64,000 nt of DNA from an uncultured Robinsoniella sp. GTDB taxonomy: Bacteria; Bacillota; Clostridia; Lachnospirales; Lachnospiraceae. The stretch spans positions 23,946 through 87,945 of the forward strand of contig UQGG01000030.1 of the NCBI GenBank assembly GCA_900540475.1. Direction: 5' to 3'. Positions 52,601 to 61,164 of this stretch are shown in pieces. Made by a program: the position numbers and the translations under genes. Within the stretch, counting starts at the first letter, position 1, and each line of letters begins with the position of its first letter. The notes beneath the pieces are model-generated. The model was given only the letters and a program-made list of their open reading frames with translations, was not told the DNA's origin and did no database searches.

Positions 52601-55600
52601 AGAAGCCCCAGTGATAAGCGGTTATAAAATTTATGGAGATAGCTTCAAGGAATATAATACAATTACGCAGGATGAAAAGGTAACATTTACGTACAAGAAA
52701 GACTTGCAAGTGACGATTCACGTAAAAGACAGTGATGGAAATGATCTGTCGAAGTTAGTGAACCAGGAAACGAATCCATTAGTGATACCAGTGTCCAAAG
52801 GCGATAACGTAAGAGTGGAAGCCCCAGTGATAAATGGATATAAAATTCATGGAGATAGCTTCAAGGAATATAATCCAATTACGCAGGATGAAGAGGTAAC
52901 ATTTACGTACAAGAAACAATTGCAAGTGACGATCCACGTAGAAGACAGTGATGGAAAAGATCTGTCGAAACTGGTGAATCAGGAAACGAATCCGTTAGTG
53001 ATACCAGTGTCCAAAGGCGACAACATAAGAGTAGAAGCCCCAGTGATAGGTGGATATAAAATTCATGGAGATAGCTTCAAGGAATATAATCCAATTACGC
53101 AGGATGAAGAGGTAACATTTACGTACAAGAAACAATTGCAAGTGACGATCCACGTAGAAGACAGTGATGGAAAAGATCTGTCGAAACTGGTGAATCAGGA
53201 AACGAATCCGTTAGTGATACCAGTGTCCAAAGGCGACGACATAAGAGTGGAAGCCCCAGTGATAGGCGGATATAAAATTGATGGAGATACCTTCAAGGAA
53301 TATAATCCAATTACGCAGGATGAAGAGGTAACATTTACGTACAAGAAACAATTGCAAGTGACGATCCACGTAGAAGACAGTGATGGAAAAGATCTGTCGA
53401 AACTGGTGAATCAGGAAACGAATCCGTTAGTGATACCAGTGTCCAAAGGCGACGACATAAGAGTGGAAGCCCCAGTGATAAGCGGTTATAAAATTGATGG
53501 TGATAGTTTCAAGGAATATAATCCAATCACGAAGGATGAAGAGGTAACATTTACGTACAAGAAAGAGTTGCGAGTGACGATCCACGTAGAAGACAGTGAT
53601 GGAAAAGATCTGTCGAAACTGGTGAATCAGGAAACGAATCCGTTAGTGGTACCAGTGTCTAAAGGCGATAACGTAAGAGTGGAAGCCCCAGTGATAGGTG
53701 GATATAAAATTGATGGAGATACCTTCAAGGAATATAATCCAATTACGCAGGATGAAGAGGTAACATTTACGTACAAGAAACAATTGCAAGTGACGATCCA
53801 CGTAGAAGACAGTGATGGAAAAGATCTGTCGAAACTGGTGAATCAGGAAACGAATCCGTTAGTGATACCAGTGTCCAAAGGCGACAACATAAGAGTAGAA
53901 GCCCCAGTGATAGGTGGATATAAAATTCATGGAGATAGCTTCAAGGAATATAATCCAATTACGCAGGATGAAAAGGTAACATTTACGTACAAAAAAGATT
54001 TGCAAGTGACAATCCAGGTAAAAGACAGTGATGGAAACGACCTGTCGAAACTGGTGAATCAGGAAACGAATCCATTAGTGATACCAGTGTCCAAGGGCGA
54101 TAACGTAAGAGTGGAAGCCCCAGTGATAGGTGGATATAAAATTGATGGAGATAACTTCCAGGAATTTAAGCCAATCACGAAGGATGAAAGGGTAACATTT
54201 ACGTACAAAAAAGATTTGCAAGTGACAATCCAGGTAAAAGACAGTGATGGAAACGACCTATCGAAACTGGTGAATCAGGAAACGAATCCATTAGTGATAC
54301 CAGTGTCCAAAGGCGATAACGTAAGAGTGGAAGCCCCAGTGATAAGCGGTTATAAAATTGATGGTGATAGCTTCAAGGAATATAAGCCTATAACGAAGGA
54401 TGAAAGGGTAACATTTACGTACAAAAAAGATTTGCAAGTGACAATCCAGGTAAAAGACAGTGATGGAAACGACCTGTCGAAACTGGTGAATCAAGAAACG
54501 AATCCATTAGTGATACCAGTGTCCAAAGGCGATAACGTAAGAGTGGAAGCCCCAGTGATAAGCGGTTATAAAATTGATGGTGATAGCTTCAAGGAATATA
54601 AGCCTATAACGCAGGATGAGACAGTGTTATTCATTTATAAGGAACAAGAAAAACCTGTAGAAAGAGTGACAGTAACTATTAAAGTAAAGGATACTGAAGA
54701 AAATGATCTTTCTGCATTAGTGGATCAGATCACAACTCCATTATTATTATCAGTTCCTAAAGACAGCAACATAAAAGTGAATGCTCCAGTGATAGGCGGA
54801 TATAAAATTCATGGAGATAGCTTCAAGGAATATAATCCAATCACGAAGGATGAAGAGGTAACATTTACGTACAAGAAACAATTGCAAGTGACAATCCAGG
54901 TAAAAGATAGTGATGGAAACGACCTGTCGAAGCTGGTGAATCAAGAAACGAATCCGTTAGTGATACCAGTGTCCAAGGGCGACGACATAAGAGTGGAAGC
55001 CCCAGTGATAGACGGATATAAAATTGATGGAGATAACTTCCAGGAATTTAAGCCAATCACGAAGGATGAAAGGGTAACATTTACGTACAAAAAAGATTTG
55101 CAAGTGACAATCCAGGTAAAAGACAGTGATGGAAACGACCTGTCGACGCTGGTGAATCAAGAAACGAATCCGTTAGTGATACCAGTGTCCAAGGGCGACG
55201 ACATAAGAGTGGAAGCCCCAGTGATAGACGGATATAAAATTGATGGAGATAACTTCCAGGAATTTAAGCCAATCACGAAGGATGAAAGGGTAACATTTAC
55301 GTACAAGAAAGACTTGCAAGTGACGATCCACGTAAAAGACAGTGATGGAAAAGACCTGTCGAAACTGGTGAATCAGGAAACGAATCCGTTAGTGATACCA
55401 GTGTCCAAGGGAGACAATGTAAGAGTAGAAGCCCCAGTGATAAGCGGTTATAAAATTTATGGAGATAGCTTCAAGGAATATAATCCAATTACGCAGGATG
55501 AGAAGGTAACATTTACGTACAAGAAAGAGTTGCGAGTGACGATCGAGGTAAAAGACAGCGAAGGAAAAGACCTGTCAAATCTGGTGAATCAGGAAACAAC

Positions 55601-58478
55601 TCCACTAGTAATACCTGCACTCAAGGGTGACAACATAAGAGTGGAAGCCCCAGTGATAGGCGGATATAAAATTCATGGAGACAGCTTCAAAGATTTCAAA
55701 CCAATTACAGAAAATGTGAAAGTAGAATTTATTTATAAGGAAGAAGTAAAACCGATTGAAAAAGTAACGGTTACAATCCATGTAAAAAATACTGCCGGAG
55801 AAGATCTAAAGAGTTTGGTAGATCAAAATGTAAATCCTTTAACCATACAGGTGGAGAAAGGAAGTGATGTTACGGTCGAGGCTCCTGTAATAGAGGGCTA
55901 TAAACTGCAGGGACATAGTCAGATAGGATTCTACCCGATTGGAAAGGACGAATCAGTAGAATTTATTTATGAGGAAGAAGTAAAACCTGCAGAGAAAGTA
56001 ACCGTAACGATTCAAACTCTGGATACCGATGGAAATGATTTGAACAGTCTGGTAAATACAGAAGAGAGTCCATTAATCTGGGAGGCAGAGAAAGGCAGCA
56101 ATGTTAAAGTCGAAGCTCCTGTGATCGAGGGATATATTCTGCAGGGAGAAAGCACGAAAGAATTTTCTCCAATTCAGCAGGATGAAAATATTGTATTTAC
56201 CTATGCAAAAGAAATAAAACCGGTAGAAAAAGTAAACATAACCATTATTCCCAGGGATGAACAGGGCAATGATCTCAGTGGTCTTGTAAATCAGGATGAA
56301 TCCCCATTGCTTATGGTAGTGGACAAAAATAGCAATATTATTGTTTCCGCTCCGGTAATAGAAGGATATAAAATCCAGGGATACAGTTATCAGGAATTTT
56401 ACCCTATACTTCAGGATGAAACTGTTATCTTTACCTATAAAGAAACGGTTAAACCGGTGGAAAAAGTAAACATTTCCATACTGTTAAGAGACGATTTAGG
56501 AAATGATTTAAGCAGTCTCACAGACCAGGAAATTTATCCATTGGTTAGGACTGCAGAAAAGGGCAGTAATGTGAGAATAGAGTATCCGGAAATTGAGGGG
56601 TATGAAATTCAGGGGGAAAGTGTAAAGGAATTCACGCCGATTCTTCAGGATGAAGAGATTACATTTACCTATCACAAAAAAGAAAAACCGGTAGAAAAAG
56701 TATCTGTTTCCATTCATGTGCTGGATGAAAAGGGAAAAGACCTAAGCAGCCTGGTAGATCAGTCAGTGGAACCTCTTGTGGTAGAAGCAGAAAAAGGCAG
56801 TGAAGTCAGGATTGAAGCTCCAACAATTAATGGTTATGAAGTGGTCGGAGATGGCGTACAGCTGTTTTGCCCGATTGTCAGAGACGAAATTGTGGAGTTT
56901 GTATACAAAGAAAAAGAAAAGCCCGTTGAGAAGGTAAAGATTCGTATATCGGTAAAAGACGAGTATGGCAGGGATTTATCTGCACTTGTAGATCAGTCCA
57001 TTTCACCGCTGGAATTAGAAGCGGTAAAAGGAGAGTCCGTAAGAATCTGGGCACCGGCTATTGACGGATATAATGTATACGGCTCAGGTTATTATGAATT
57101 TTCACCGATTATAAGAGATCAGACAGTAACTTTCTACTACAAACAAAAGATCATACCAGTAGAGAAAGTAAAGATTTACGTAAAAGTTTTTGATGATTAC
57201 GATAGAGATATCAGCAGTTTAGTGGATCAGTCTGTCAATAAACTGGTTTATGAAGTTAACAAAGGAAGCAGTATTACAATCAATGCCCCGGCTATTAAAG
57301 GCTATGAGGTAATAAGCCAGTCTAAAATCCAGCTGCAAAATGTATGGTATGATCAGTCCGCAGCCTTTTGCTACCGCAAAGTGAAGGAAAAACCTAAAAA
57401 TCCTAAGCTGGTATTGAAACAGGATCGGGCAGAGATATTTGTAGGGGATAATCTGCAACTGGGACAGATGGTATCATTAGCCACGGATTCCACAAACCAG
57501 GATCTCAGATCTAAACTGATTTATTCGGCATTTCCGTCATTCCTGATTAAGGGGCAGGTATTCTGTTCCCCGATAGCGGGCGAGTTCCGGGTTGCGATAA
57601 CTTTACCGCACGAAGCAGGGAACGTTACAAAATATCTGATTGTGAAAGTAAAAGAACGTCCAAAACCCGATTATGCAAAGCTGGCTTTGAAAAAGAGTAA
57701 AGTAACAATTAAAGTTGGTAAGAAATTAAATTTAAGTGATCTGATCTCGGTGGCACAGGATTCCAACGGAAAAAATATCAAAGATAAGGTAACTTTCAGT
57801 GCTAAAAATAAGAAGATGATCAAAAAGAATTATTTTGTTGCATCAAAAACAGGGACCTTTAAGGTCACCTTTAAAATGCCTTATCAGAAAGGAACCCTGA
57901 CAAAGAAGCTAAAAGTGGTAGTAAAACCTGCAAGCCCGGTTCTGCGCTTAAAGAAAACTGAGATTACTGTGAAATCCGGAGAAACAATTAATATGAAACA
58001 GTACATTAAAGAGGCGCTGCAGTATAAGGGAGGTAAAGATGCCATCAAATTAGTAAAATGCAGAGTAGGATCAGAAAATCTGTCTAAGAATATGAAATTT
58101 ACAGCAAAGAAAGCAGGTAAATATAAAGTAATGTATTCTTTGACAAATAAGTATGGCATCACCGTAAAGAAATCCATGTACATGGTTGTGAAAGCAAAAA
58201 AACAACTTCCTGTTCTGGAATTATCTACGGACAATTTAAGCATTACACCTGGCAAACGCGTGTATTTGAAAGATTTCATAAAAACAGCCAGTGATGAAAA
58301 AGACGGACCAAACTTAAAGAGCAAGGTAATGTGTACATTGAATGGAGAGCGGCTATTAGGCGATACTTTCTACAGTTATAATACCGGAAGCTATACGATT
58401 ATATACCGGTTAACAAATCAGGCGGGGCAGACGGCAATGGCACAGCTTGAAATTAATGTAAAGCCCTGGAGAAACTGA
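49692..58478 (+). CDS. Giant secreted LRR / MucBP-like repeat surface protein
   Basis: A 2928-residue protein. The signal peptide (about 1-32) ends at LAAPSQ. Leucine-rich repeats of the LPxxIGxLxxL type span about 100-590. A short beta domain and two degenerate MucBP-like domains follow to about 860. Then come 23 MucBP-like repeats to about 2563: sixteen close copies, then seven diverged ones joined by KPVEKV linkers. At least three similar Ig-like domains end the protein (motifs VLKQDRAEIFVGD, LALKKSKVTIKVGK, VLRLKKTEITVKSGE, VLELSTDNLSITPGK). No LPxTG, transmembrane anchor or SLH domain is visible, so how it stays on the surface is unclear. LRR and mucin-binding-like modules suggest host or matrix adhesion. 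Ribosome site AAAAGGAGAG. Confidence 0.88.
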   Translation: MENRKRQLMMLICFLAVFVSGICMMQMETLAAPSQKSFWDVEDINPVSNPATENWLTTLIAKQIVGSPKPTPSQLTQEQFDSIETLVIKTVPGSGKTPWEAPKELANLRNLKEIEFQALTTESAFNNTPNEMFEIPSLKKLKISYYKGNFPAKLCLATQIEELELLNGSGTLGSSKQTVIPQEFGNLVNLRRLNIQETMSNLSFPASIGNLVNLQSIEISDGEGVIFPDEIGKLQQLEIFNTANVVMDEFPAGLTNCKNLKELSLYGRHYTEIPEQISDLANLERLELLFLPTGCRIPDSIGQLTKLKYLSTYSVYYNDLDKEVGITQLPESIGNCTELEELNLTGASITSLPKSITKLKKLTKLDLSQCLNLKSLPADIGELTGLTQLDMEIILPNIGQLSTLPDSIVNLTNLTEIKAGQQQLKSLPEQIGKMSGLTAIYVEGNQLTRLPDSIGQLKNLGILQAQRNNLVEIPASIGNLSLGQLFLQGNQLTSLPEEISELEGSSWMGQVAIDLSNNKFKTVPDISLFKKATVASLDLSNCEIEELGDWTQEDGRPGALNGFYANQRVGVSVNLSGNRILNIPESWEGKVVPSSTVLKGQTTKVTAQYNASTKKAVLTNPLQYHGGKLPIDKYTISGGGKYDYNAYTFTWDNAKPGDMYTITFDAKSIYNSQGEKLSQYSGTFYVSVGEGAQTGHTLKLTARNAKGEDITSQWPKSFNSSYEVFPDETIQFKLPGISGYTLAAPSGEFVQGTGSISATDGFIKISKITQNSEVVFHYVKGLHRIQVVPVEDGTTTDLTGLAEDPNYQFNYEVEENGSITIHAPQIKGYTIKGDSQITLEGVTSDRIVKFTYTRNQVEEKVNISIRVEDSDGNDLSVLVDQIVTPLKREVAKGSNVRVEAPVISGYKIHGDSFKEYNPITKDERVTFTYKKDLQVTIQVKDSDGKDLSKLVNQETNPLVIPVSKGDNVRVEAPVISGYKIYGDSFKEYNTITQDEKVTFTYKKDLQVTIHVKDSDGNDLSKLVNQETNPLVIPVSKGDNVRVEAPVINGYKIHGDSFKEYNPITQDEEVTFTYKKQLQVTIHVEDSDGKDLSKLVNQETNPLVIPVSKGDNIRVEAPVIGGYKIHGDSFKEYNPITQDEEVTFTYKKQLQVTIHVEDSDGKDLSKLVNQETNPLVIPVSKGDDIRVEAPVIGGYKIDGDTFKEYNPITQDEEVTFTYKKQLQVTIHVEDSDGKDLSKLVNQETNPLVIPVSKGDDIRVEAPVISGYKIDGDSFKEYNPITKDEEVTFTYKKELRVTIHVEDSDGKDLSKLVNQETNPLVVPVSKGDNVRVEAPVIGGYKIDGDTFKEYNPITQDEEVTFTYKKQLQVTIHVEDSDGKDLSKLVNQETNPLVIPVSKGDNIRVEAPVIGGYKIHGDSFKEYNPITQDEKVTFTYKKDLQVTIQVKDSDGNDLSKLVNQETNPLVIPVSKGDNVRVEAPVIGGYKIDGDNFQEFKPITKDERVTFTYKKDLQVTIQVKDSDGNDLSKLVNQETNPLVIPVSKGDNVRVEAPVISGYKIDGDSFKEYKPITKDERVTFTYKKDLQVTIQVKDSDGNDLSKLVNQETNPLVIPVSKGDNVRVEAPVISGYKIDGDSFKEYKPITQDETVLFIYKEQEKPVERVTVTIKVKDTEENDLSALVDQITTPLLLSVPKDSNIKVNAPVIGGYKIHGDSFKEYNPITKDEEVTFTYKKQLQVTIQVKDSDGNDLSKLVNQETNPLVIPVSKGDDIRVEAPVIDGYKIDGDNFQEFKPITKDERVTFTYKKDLQVTIQVKDSDGNDLSTLVNQETNPLVIPVSKGDDIRVEAPVIDGYKIDGDNFQEFKPITKDERVTFTYKKDLQVTIHVKDSDGKDLSKLVNQETNPLVIPVSKGDNVRVEAPVISGYKIYGDSFKEYNPITQDEKVTFTYKKELRVTIEVKDSEGKDLSNLVNQETTPLVIPALKGDNIRVEAPVIGGYKIHGDSFKDFKPITENVKVEFIYKEEVKPIEKVTVTIHVKNTAGEDLKSLVDQNVNPLTIQVEKGSDVTVEAPVIEGYKLQGHSQIGFYPIGKDESVEFIYEEEVKPAEKVTVTIQTLDTDGNDLNSLVNTEESPLIWEAEKGSNVKVEAPVIEGYILQGESTKEFSPIQQDENIVFTYAKEIKPVEKVNITIIPRDEQGNDLSGLVNQDESPLLMVVDKNSNIIVSAPVIEGYKIQGYSYQEFYPILQDETVIFTYKETVKPVEKVNISILLRDDLGNDLSSLTDQEIYPLVRTAEKGSNVRIEYPEIEGYEIQGESVKEFTPILQDEEITFTYHKKEKPVEKVSVSIHVLDEKGKDLSSLVDQSVEPLVVEAEKGSEVRIEAPTINGYEVVGDGVQLFCPIVRDEIVEFVYKEKEKPVEKVKIRISVKDEYGRDLSALVDQSISPLELEAVKGESVRIWAPAIDGYNVYGSGYYEFSPIIRDQTVTFYYKQKIIPVEKVKIYVKVFDDYDRDISSLVDQSVNKLVYEVNKGSSITINAPAIKGYEVISQSKIQLQNVWYDQSAAFCYRKVKEKPKNPKLVLKQDRAEIFVGDNLQLGQMVSLATDSTNQDLRSKLIYSAFPSFLIKGQVFCSPIAGEFRVAITLPHEAGNVTKYLIVKVKERPKPDYAKLALKKSKVTIKVGKKLNLSDLISVAQDSNGKNIKDKVTFSAKNKKMIKKNYFVASKTGTFKVTFKMPYQKGTLTKKLKVVVKPASPVLRLKKTEITVKSGETINMKQYIKEALQYKGGKDAIKLVKCRVGSENLSKNMKFTAKKAGKYKVMYSLTNKYGITVKKSMYMVVKAKKQLPVLELSTDNLSITPGKRVYLKDFIKTASDEKDGPNLKSKVMCTLNGERLLGDTFYSYNTGSYTIIYRLTNQAGQTAMAQLEINVKPWRN
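52270..57390 (+). repeat. 216-bp MucBP-like tandem array
   Basis: The CAAGTGAC marker recurs at 52491, 52707, 52923 and 53139, exactly 216 bp (72 residues) apart, and continues similarly. Each unit encodes VTIxVxDSDGxDLSKLVNQ, then VEAPVIxGYKIxGD and ITxDExVTFTYKK. Copies from about 52400 to 55600 are nearly identical in DNA, with shuffled variants (DNV/DNI/DDI; KIH/KID/KIY); copies after 55700 diverge strongly. Confidence 0.92.
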
Positions 58479-58520
58479 TAATGCATTTATAAATCCAAAC
58501 ACATTCTAACCGTCAAAGAA

Positions 58521-58557
58521 AGAGGTTCGCTGCCTTTGTGTGCAGCGAACCTCTTTT
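58521..58557 (+). terminator. Terminator after LRR/MucBP gene
   Basis: A perfect 13-bp stem (AGAGGTTCGCTGC / GCAGCGAACCTCT) with an eight-base loop, followed by TTTT. Confidence 0.92.
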
Positions 58558-58747
58558 ACAATGTACAAATATGCTTAAAATGAAGTTTTTCAGTGGTAAA
58601 CCAGTATTTTTTCGGTTCTAAAGCCTTTTTTTTGATAGACAAAACCGATTCATGCGGTTAAAACAACATTTCAAGACAAGAGAGCGATTTGAGGAATCTA
58701 TTTATGATAAACTGTAAAACAGAATGGATTCAAGGAGGGAAATGAAA

Positions 58748-59983
58748 ATGAATAATCAAAATAAAATGAATCTAAGCCATATGAAGTTTAAAAGGACAGC
58801 AGCTATGTTAGTTCTGGGAGTTCTCCTTACAATGATTTTTAGCTTATCAGCCCTGGCTGCTCCAAAAGCACCTGGTGCCCCGTCGGGTTTGAAACAGATA
58901 TCGGCATCAGATCGCTCAGTCAAGATTGTATGGAATCAGGTCATGGGCAGCAGAATCAGATACGAAGTGCAGTATTCACAGGATAACAGGAACTGGTATT
59001 CACTTGGTTATACTACAAGTACTCCGGAAAGCAGCAAAAGCGGACTTACCCCAGGAATGACATATTACTTCAGAGTACGGGCTTACGAATCTAATTATCT
59101 GGATGATGTATATGGACCATGGTCAGCTGCTACGAGTACAGTGACTACACCGGCACAGATTCCTTATCAGAAAGTCATTCAGACTAATGCCGGAACATCC
59201 AATGTAACATTGCAATGGGATAAATCGGCAGGGGCTACAGGATATAATATATATCAGATAGAAAGCAGCCAGGAAGTCTTTGTAGGAAAAACGGCAGCCA
59301 ATACATATGTCGTTAATAACCTGAAGGCAGGCAAAACTTATAAGTATAAAGTATATCCAGAGCGCAGTGCAGGCGGCTATACAGCGGTGACCAGCTATGG
59401 TACAACAGTTTATGATGTAAAAACGGTACCGTCAAGTGTAAAAAATATTAATACTGATTATGGATACACAAGTTTAAAGAAAGCCAGTGTACAATGGGAA
59501 AAAGTAGAAAATGCAAATGGTTACGAAATTGCTTTATATACACTGAAGAATAAAAAAATCGGTTCCACGAGAGCTTTAAATTATAACAGTTACACATTTT
59601 CAGGAATCAAAAAGAACTTTTATAAAGTAAAAGTCAGAGCCTATATTCAGTTAAAAACCGGAAAAAAATACAGTTCCTGGTCAACTGCTTATATTGCAAT
59701 CCAGCCCAAGGTGGAAGGGAAAAAGTCCGGAACGGGAATAAAGGTTTCCTGGGATAAAATATACGGAGCAACAAACTATACAGTATATATTTCCAGCAAA
59801 CGTTCCTCCGGTTATAAAAAAGTTACAACGACAAAATCCTCAAGCGCAACAATTAAGAAATATGGAAGCAGCAAGTTAAAAAAAGGCAGAACCTATTACG
59901 TATATGTGGTAGCAAATAAAAAGGTTGGAAAATATACATATAGAAGCAGTGATAATTACACTTATCAGGTTCGGTTTAAATAA
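58748..59983 (+). CDS. Secreted fibronectin type III repeat protein
   Basis: A 411-residue protein with a signal peptide (hydrophobic core VLGVLLTMIFSLSALAA, cleavage near ALAAPKAP). Four fibronectin type III-like domains follow at about 38-135, 136-220, 225-320 and 325-411. Each has the IxVxWxxxxGAxxYxVY / LxxGxTYxYxVxA pattern. There is no enzyme domain or anchor motif. ATG 58748 is chosen because AAGGAGGG at 58732-58739 is eight bases upstream; in-frame ATGs at 58724 and 58742 are poorer. It is probably an extracellular adhesion or matrix protein. Confidence 0.87.
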   Translation: MNNQNKMNLSHMKFKRTAAMLVLGVLLTMIFSLSALAAPKAPGAPSGLKQISASDRSVKIVWNQVMGSRIRYEVQYSQDNRNWYSLGYTTSTPESSKSGLTPGMTYYFRVRAYESNYLDDVYGPWSAATSTVTTPAQIPYQKVIQTNAGTSNVTLQWDKSAGATGYNIYQIESSQEVFVGKTAANTYVVNNLKAGKTYKYKVYPERSAGGYTAVTSYGTTVYDVKTVPSSVKNINTDYGYTSLKKASVQWEKVENANGYEIALYTLKNKKIGSTRALNYNSYTFSGIKKNFYKVKVRAYIQLKTGKKYSSWSTAYIAIQPKVEGKKSGTGIKVSWDKIYGATNYTVYISSKRSSGYKKVTTTKSSSATIKKYGSSKLKKGRTYYVYVVANKKVGKYTYRSSDNYTYQVRFK

Positions 59984-60013
59984 ACATGCATAAGCTGTTA
60001 ACAGGAGGAGATA

Positions 60014-60160
60014 ATGGCAGCAGCATTTGGTGTCATCATATTAATAGGATTTTTAATTATGCTTTATGGATGTATTAAAATAAATACCCATTATGATATC
60101 GTCATTAATGATTGGGAACAAGAAGCATATTTGAAAATGATAAATAAAAATAAAAGTTGA
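60014..60160 (+). CDS. 48-residue single-pass membrane protein
   Basis: A short frame beginning MAAAFGVIILIGFLIMLYGC, with one membrane helix and a charged tail ending NDWEQEAYLKMINKNKS. A strong ribosome site AGGAGG at 60003-60008 sits five bases before the ATG, and a strong terminator follows 15 bases after the stop; together they support a real small gene. No family recognised. It may be co-transcribed with the FN3 gene, 30 bases upstream. Confidence 0.68.
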   Translation: MAAAFGVIILIGFLIMLYGCIKINTHYDIVINDWEQEAYLKMINKNKS

Positions 60161-60175
60161 TTTTATACTTATAAT

Positions 60176-60220
60176 AAAAGCGGAAAGAATTGTAATAATG
60201 CACAATTCTTTCCGCTTTTT
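60176..60220. terminator. Rho-independent terminator
   Basis: An 18-bp perfect stem (AAAAGCGGAAAGAATTGT and complement) with an eight-base loop, ending in a T-run on the plus strand and an A-run on the other side. It ends the FN3/small-protein transcript. Confidence 0.93.
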
Positions 60221-60302
60221 AAATTAATTAAAATATTCCAGTTCAAAATCCGAAATTTTGTGGCATAATATTTGATGAATATTTACAAATGGAGGGAACG
60301 AC

Positions 60303-60911
60303 ATGGAAAGTCAAAAATATGGATACGTGCGCGTATCAACAAGAGATCAACACACAGATCGTCAGATGGTGGCAATGGAAAAAGCGGGTATACTGACAAA
60401 TCATATATACGAAGATAAGCAGTCCGGTAAAGATTTTAACCGTCCCAAGTACAAAAAGCTTATAAAAAAATTAAAAGCCGGAGACGTGTTATATGTGAAA
60501 TCAATTGATCGCCTTGGGAGGGATTATGATGAAATTATATGCCAATGGCGAAAACTAACCAAAGAAATAAAAGCAGATATTGTCGTGATTGATTTTCCTC
60601 TGTTGGATACAAGAGTAAAAGAAAATGATATTACAGGTATCTTTATAGCAGATCTGGTACTGCAAATCCTATCATATGTAGCTCAGATTGAAAGAGAGAA
60701 TATCCGACAGCGTCAAAAAGAGGGTATTGAAGTGGCAAAAGTGAAGGGTATTCAGTTTGGTCGTCCAAGTAAAGAACTGCCAGCAGATTTTTGGTTAGTT
60801 TTTGAAGAATGGTCTGAAAACAGAATCAGTGGAAGGGAAGCTGCAAGACGATTGAAGGTAGATCATAAAACCTTTTTTAAGTGGGCGGTACAAAGAAATC
60901 AACTGAGTTAA
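60303..60911 (+). CDS. Serine recombinase (resolvase/invertase family)
   Basis: A 202-residue small serine recombinase. The N-terminal catalytic domain has the nucleophile S12 (YGYVRVSTRDQ) and the Arg cluster IDRLGRD. A long E-helix (IADLVLQILSYVAQIEREN) and FGRP follow, and a C-terminal helix-turn-helix ends it (ISGREAARRLKVDHKTFFKW). The length is typical of Hin/Gin/Tn3-resolvase-like enzymes, not large transposon integrases. GGAGGG precedes the ATG. There are no other phage or transposon genes nearby. It could be a stand-alone invertase acting on local inverted repeats (see the cassette at 60985-61183) or a domesticated resolvase. Confidence 0.92.
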   Translation: MESQKYGYVRVSTRDQHTDRQMVAMEKAGILTNHIYEDKQSGKDFNRPKYKKLIKKLKAGDVLYVKSIDRLGRDYDEIICQWRKLTKEIKADIVVIDFPLLDTRVKENDITGIFIADLVLQILSYVAQIERENIRQRQKEGIEVAKVKGIQFGRPSKELPADFWLVFEEWSENRISGREAARRLKVDHKTFFKWAVQRNQLS

Positions 60912-60951
60912 TTTCAGCAAAAAAAAGCAATAAAAAGCAATAAAAAAATAA

Positions 60952-60958
60952 TGTCGAA
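60952..60958 (+). promoter_or_regulatory. Spo0A-box-like heptamer
   Basis: TGTCGAA, an exact match to the 0A box, in the noncoding gap after the recombinase. A single heptamer can occur by chance. Confidence 0.3.
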
Positions 60959-61002
60959 AATAATATATTTTTGGAGAAAAAGGTAGACTTTTTTCCCCAG
61001 CT

Positions 61003-61128
61003 AAAAATACATAAAAATGACAGTCCGCGTGCAGGCATACTCCAAGATGGAAGTCGGCAGCTGGCTGTCATTTTACAGACCCTGATAGCTTTGCGTCACA
61101 GGCTTTCGCCTGCTTTGCTATTGTCATT
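61003..61128 (-). promoter_or_regulatory. Cyclic-di-GMP-I (GEMM) riboswitch with terminator
   Basis: Read on the minus strand from about 61128, the sequence gives AATAGCAAAG, then CAGGC-GAAA-GCCTG, then TGACGCAAAGCTAT and CAGGGTCTG. Next comes a P3-type segment CAGCCAGCTGCCGA. The GAAA tetraloop (61104-61107), the GACGCAAAGC core (61088-61097) and the GCCAGCTGCCG segment (61055-61065) are hallmarks of clostridial c-di-GMP-I aptamers. An expression-platform hairpin follows (AAAATGACAG / CTGTCATTTT, 61014-61023 with 61065-61074), with a T-rich tail. It points towards the 3' end of the recombinase gene, and no minus-strand gene lies downstream, so it is an orphan in the present orientation. Confidence 0.85.
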
Positions 61129-61155
61129 TCTTTTTATTCTTTTGTAATATGCCTT

Positions 61156-61164
61156 ATTCTATCA
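61156..61164 (-). promoter_or_regulatory. Extended -10 promoter for the riboswitch RNA
   Basis: On the minus strand TGATAGAAT fits an extended -10 (TG-n-TAGAAT) about 25-30 bases before the aptamer begins. The -35 is poor. Confidence 0.5.

Noticed and set aside
52270..57390. CRISPR-like regular repeats
   Set aside because: The 216-bp units are in-frame protein repeats without unique spacers; no cas genes are in the window.
60303..60911. Serine recombinase as part of a transposon or prophage
   Set aside because: No transposase, terminal inverted repeats or phage genes were found around it; it looks solitary.
60877..61071. Minus-strand 64-codon frame downstream of the riboswitch, tested as its target gene
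   Set aside because: It begins within the riboswitch terminator and runs into the antisense of the recombinase, with no proper ribosome site and atypical composition.
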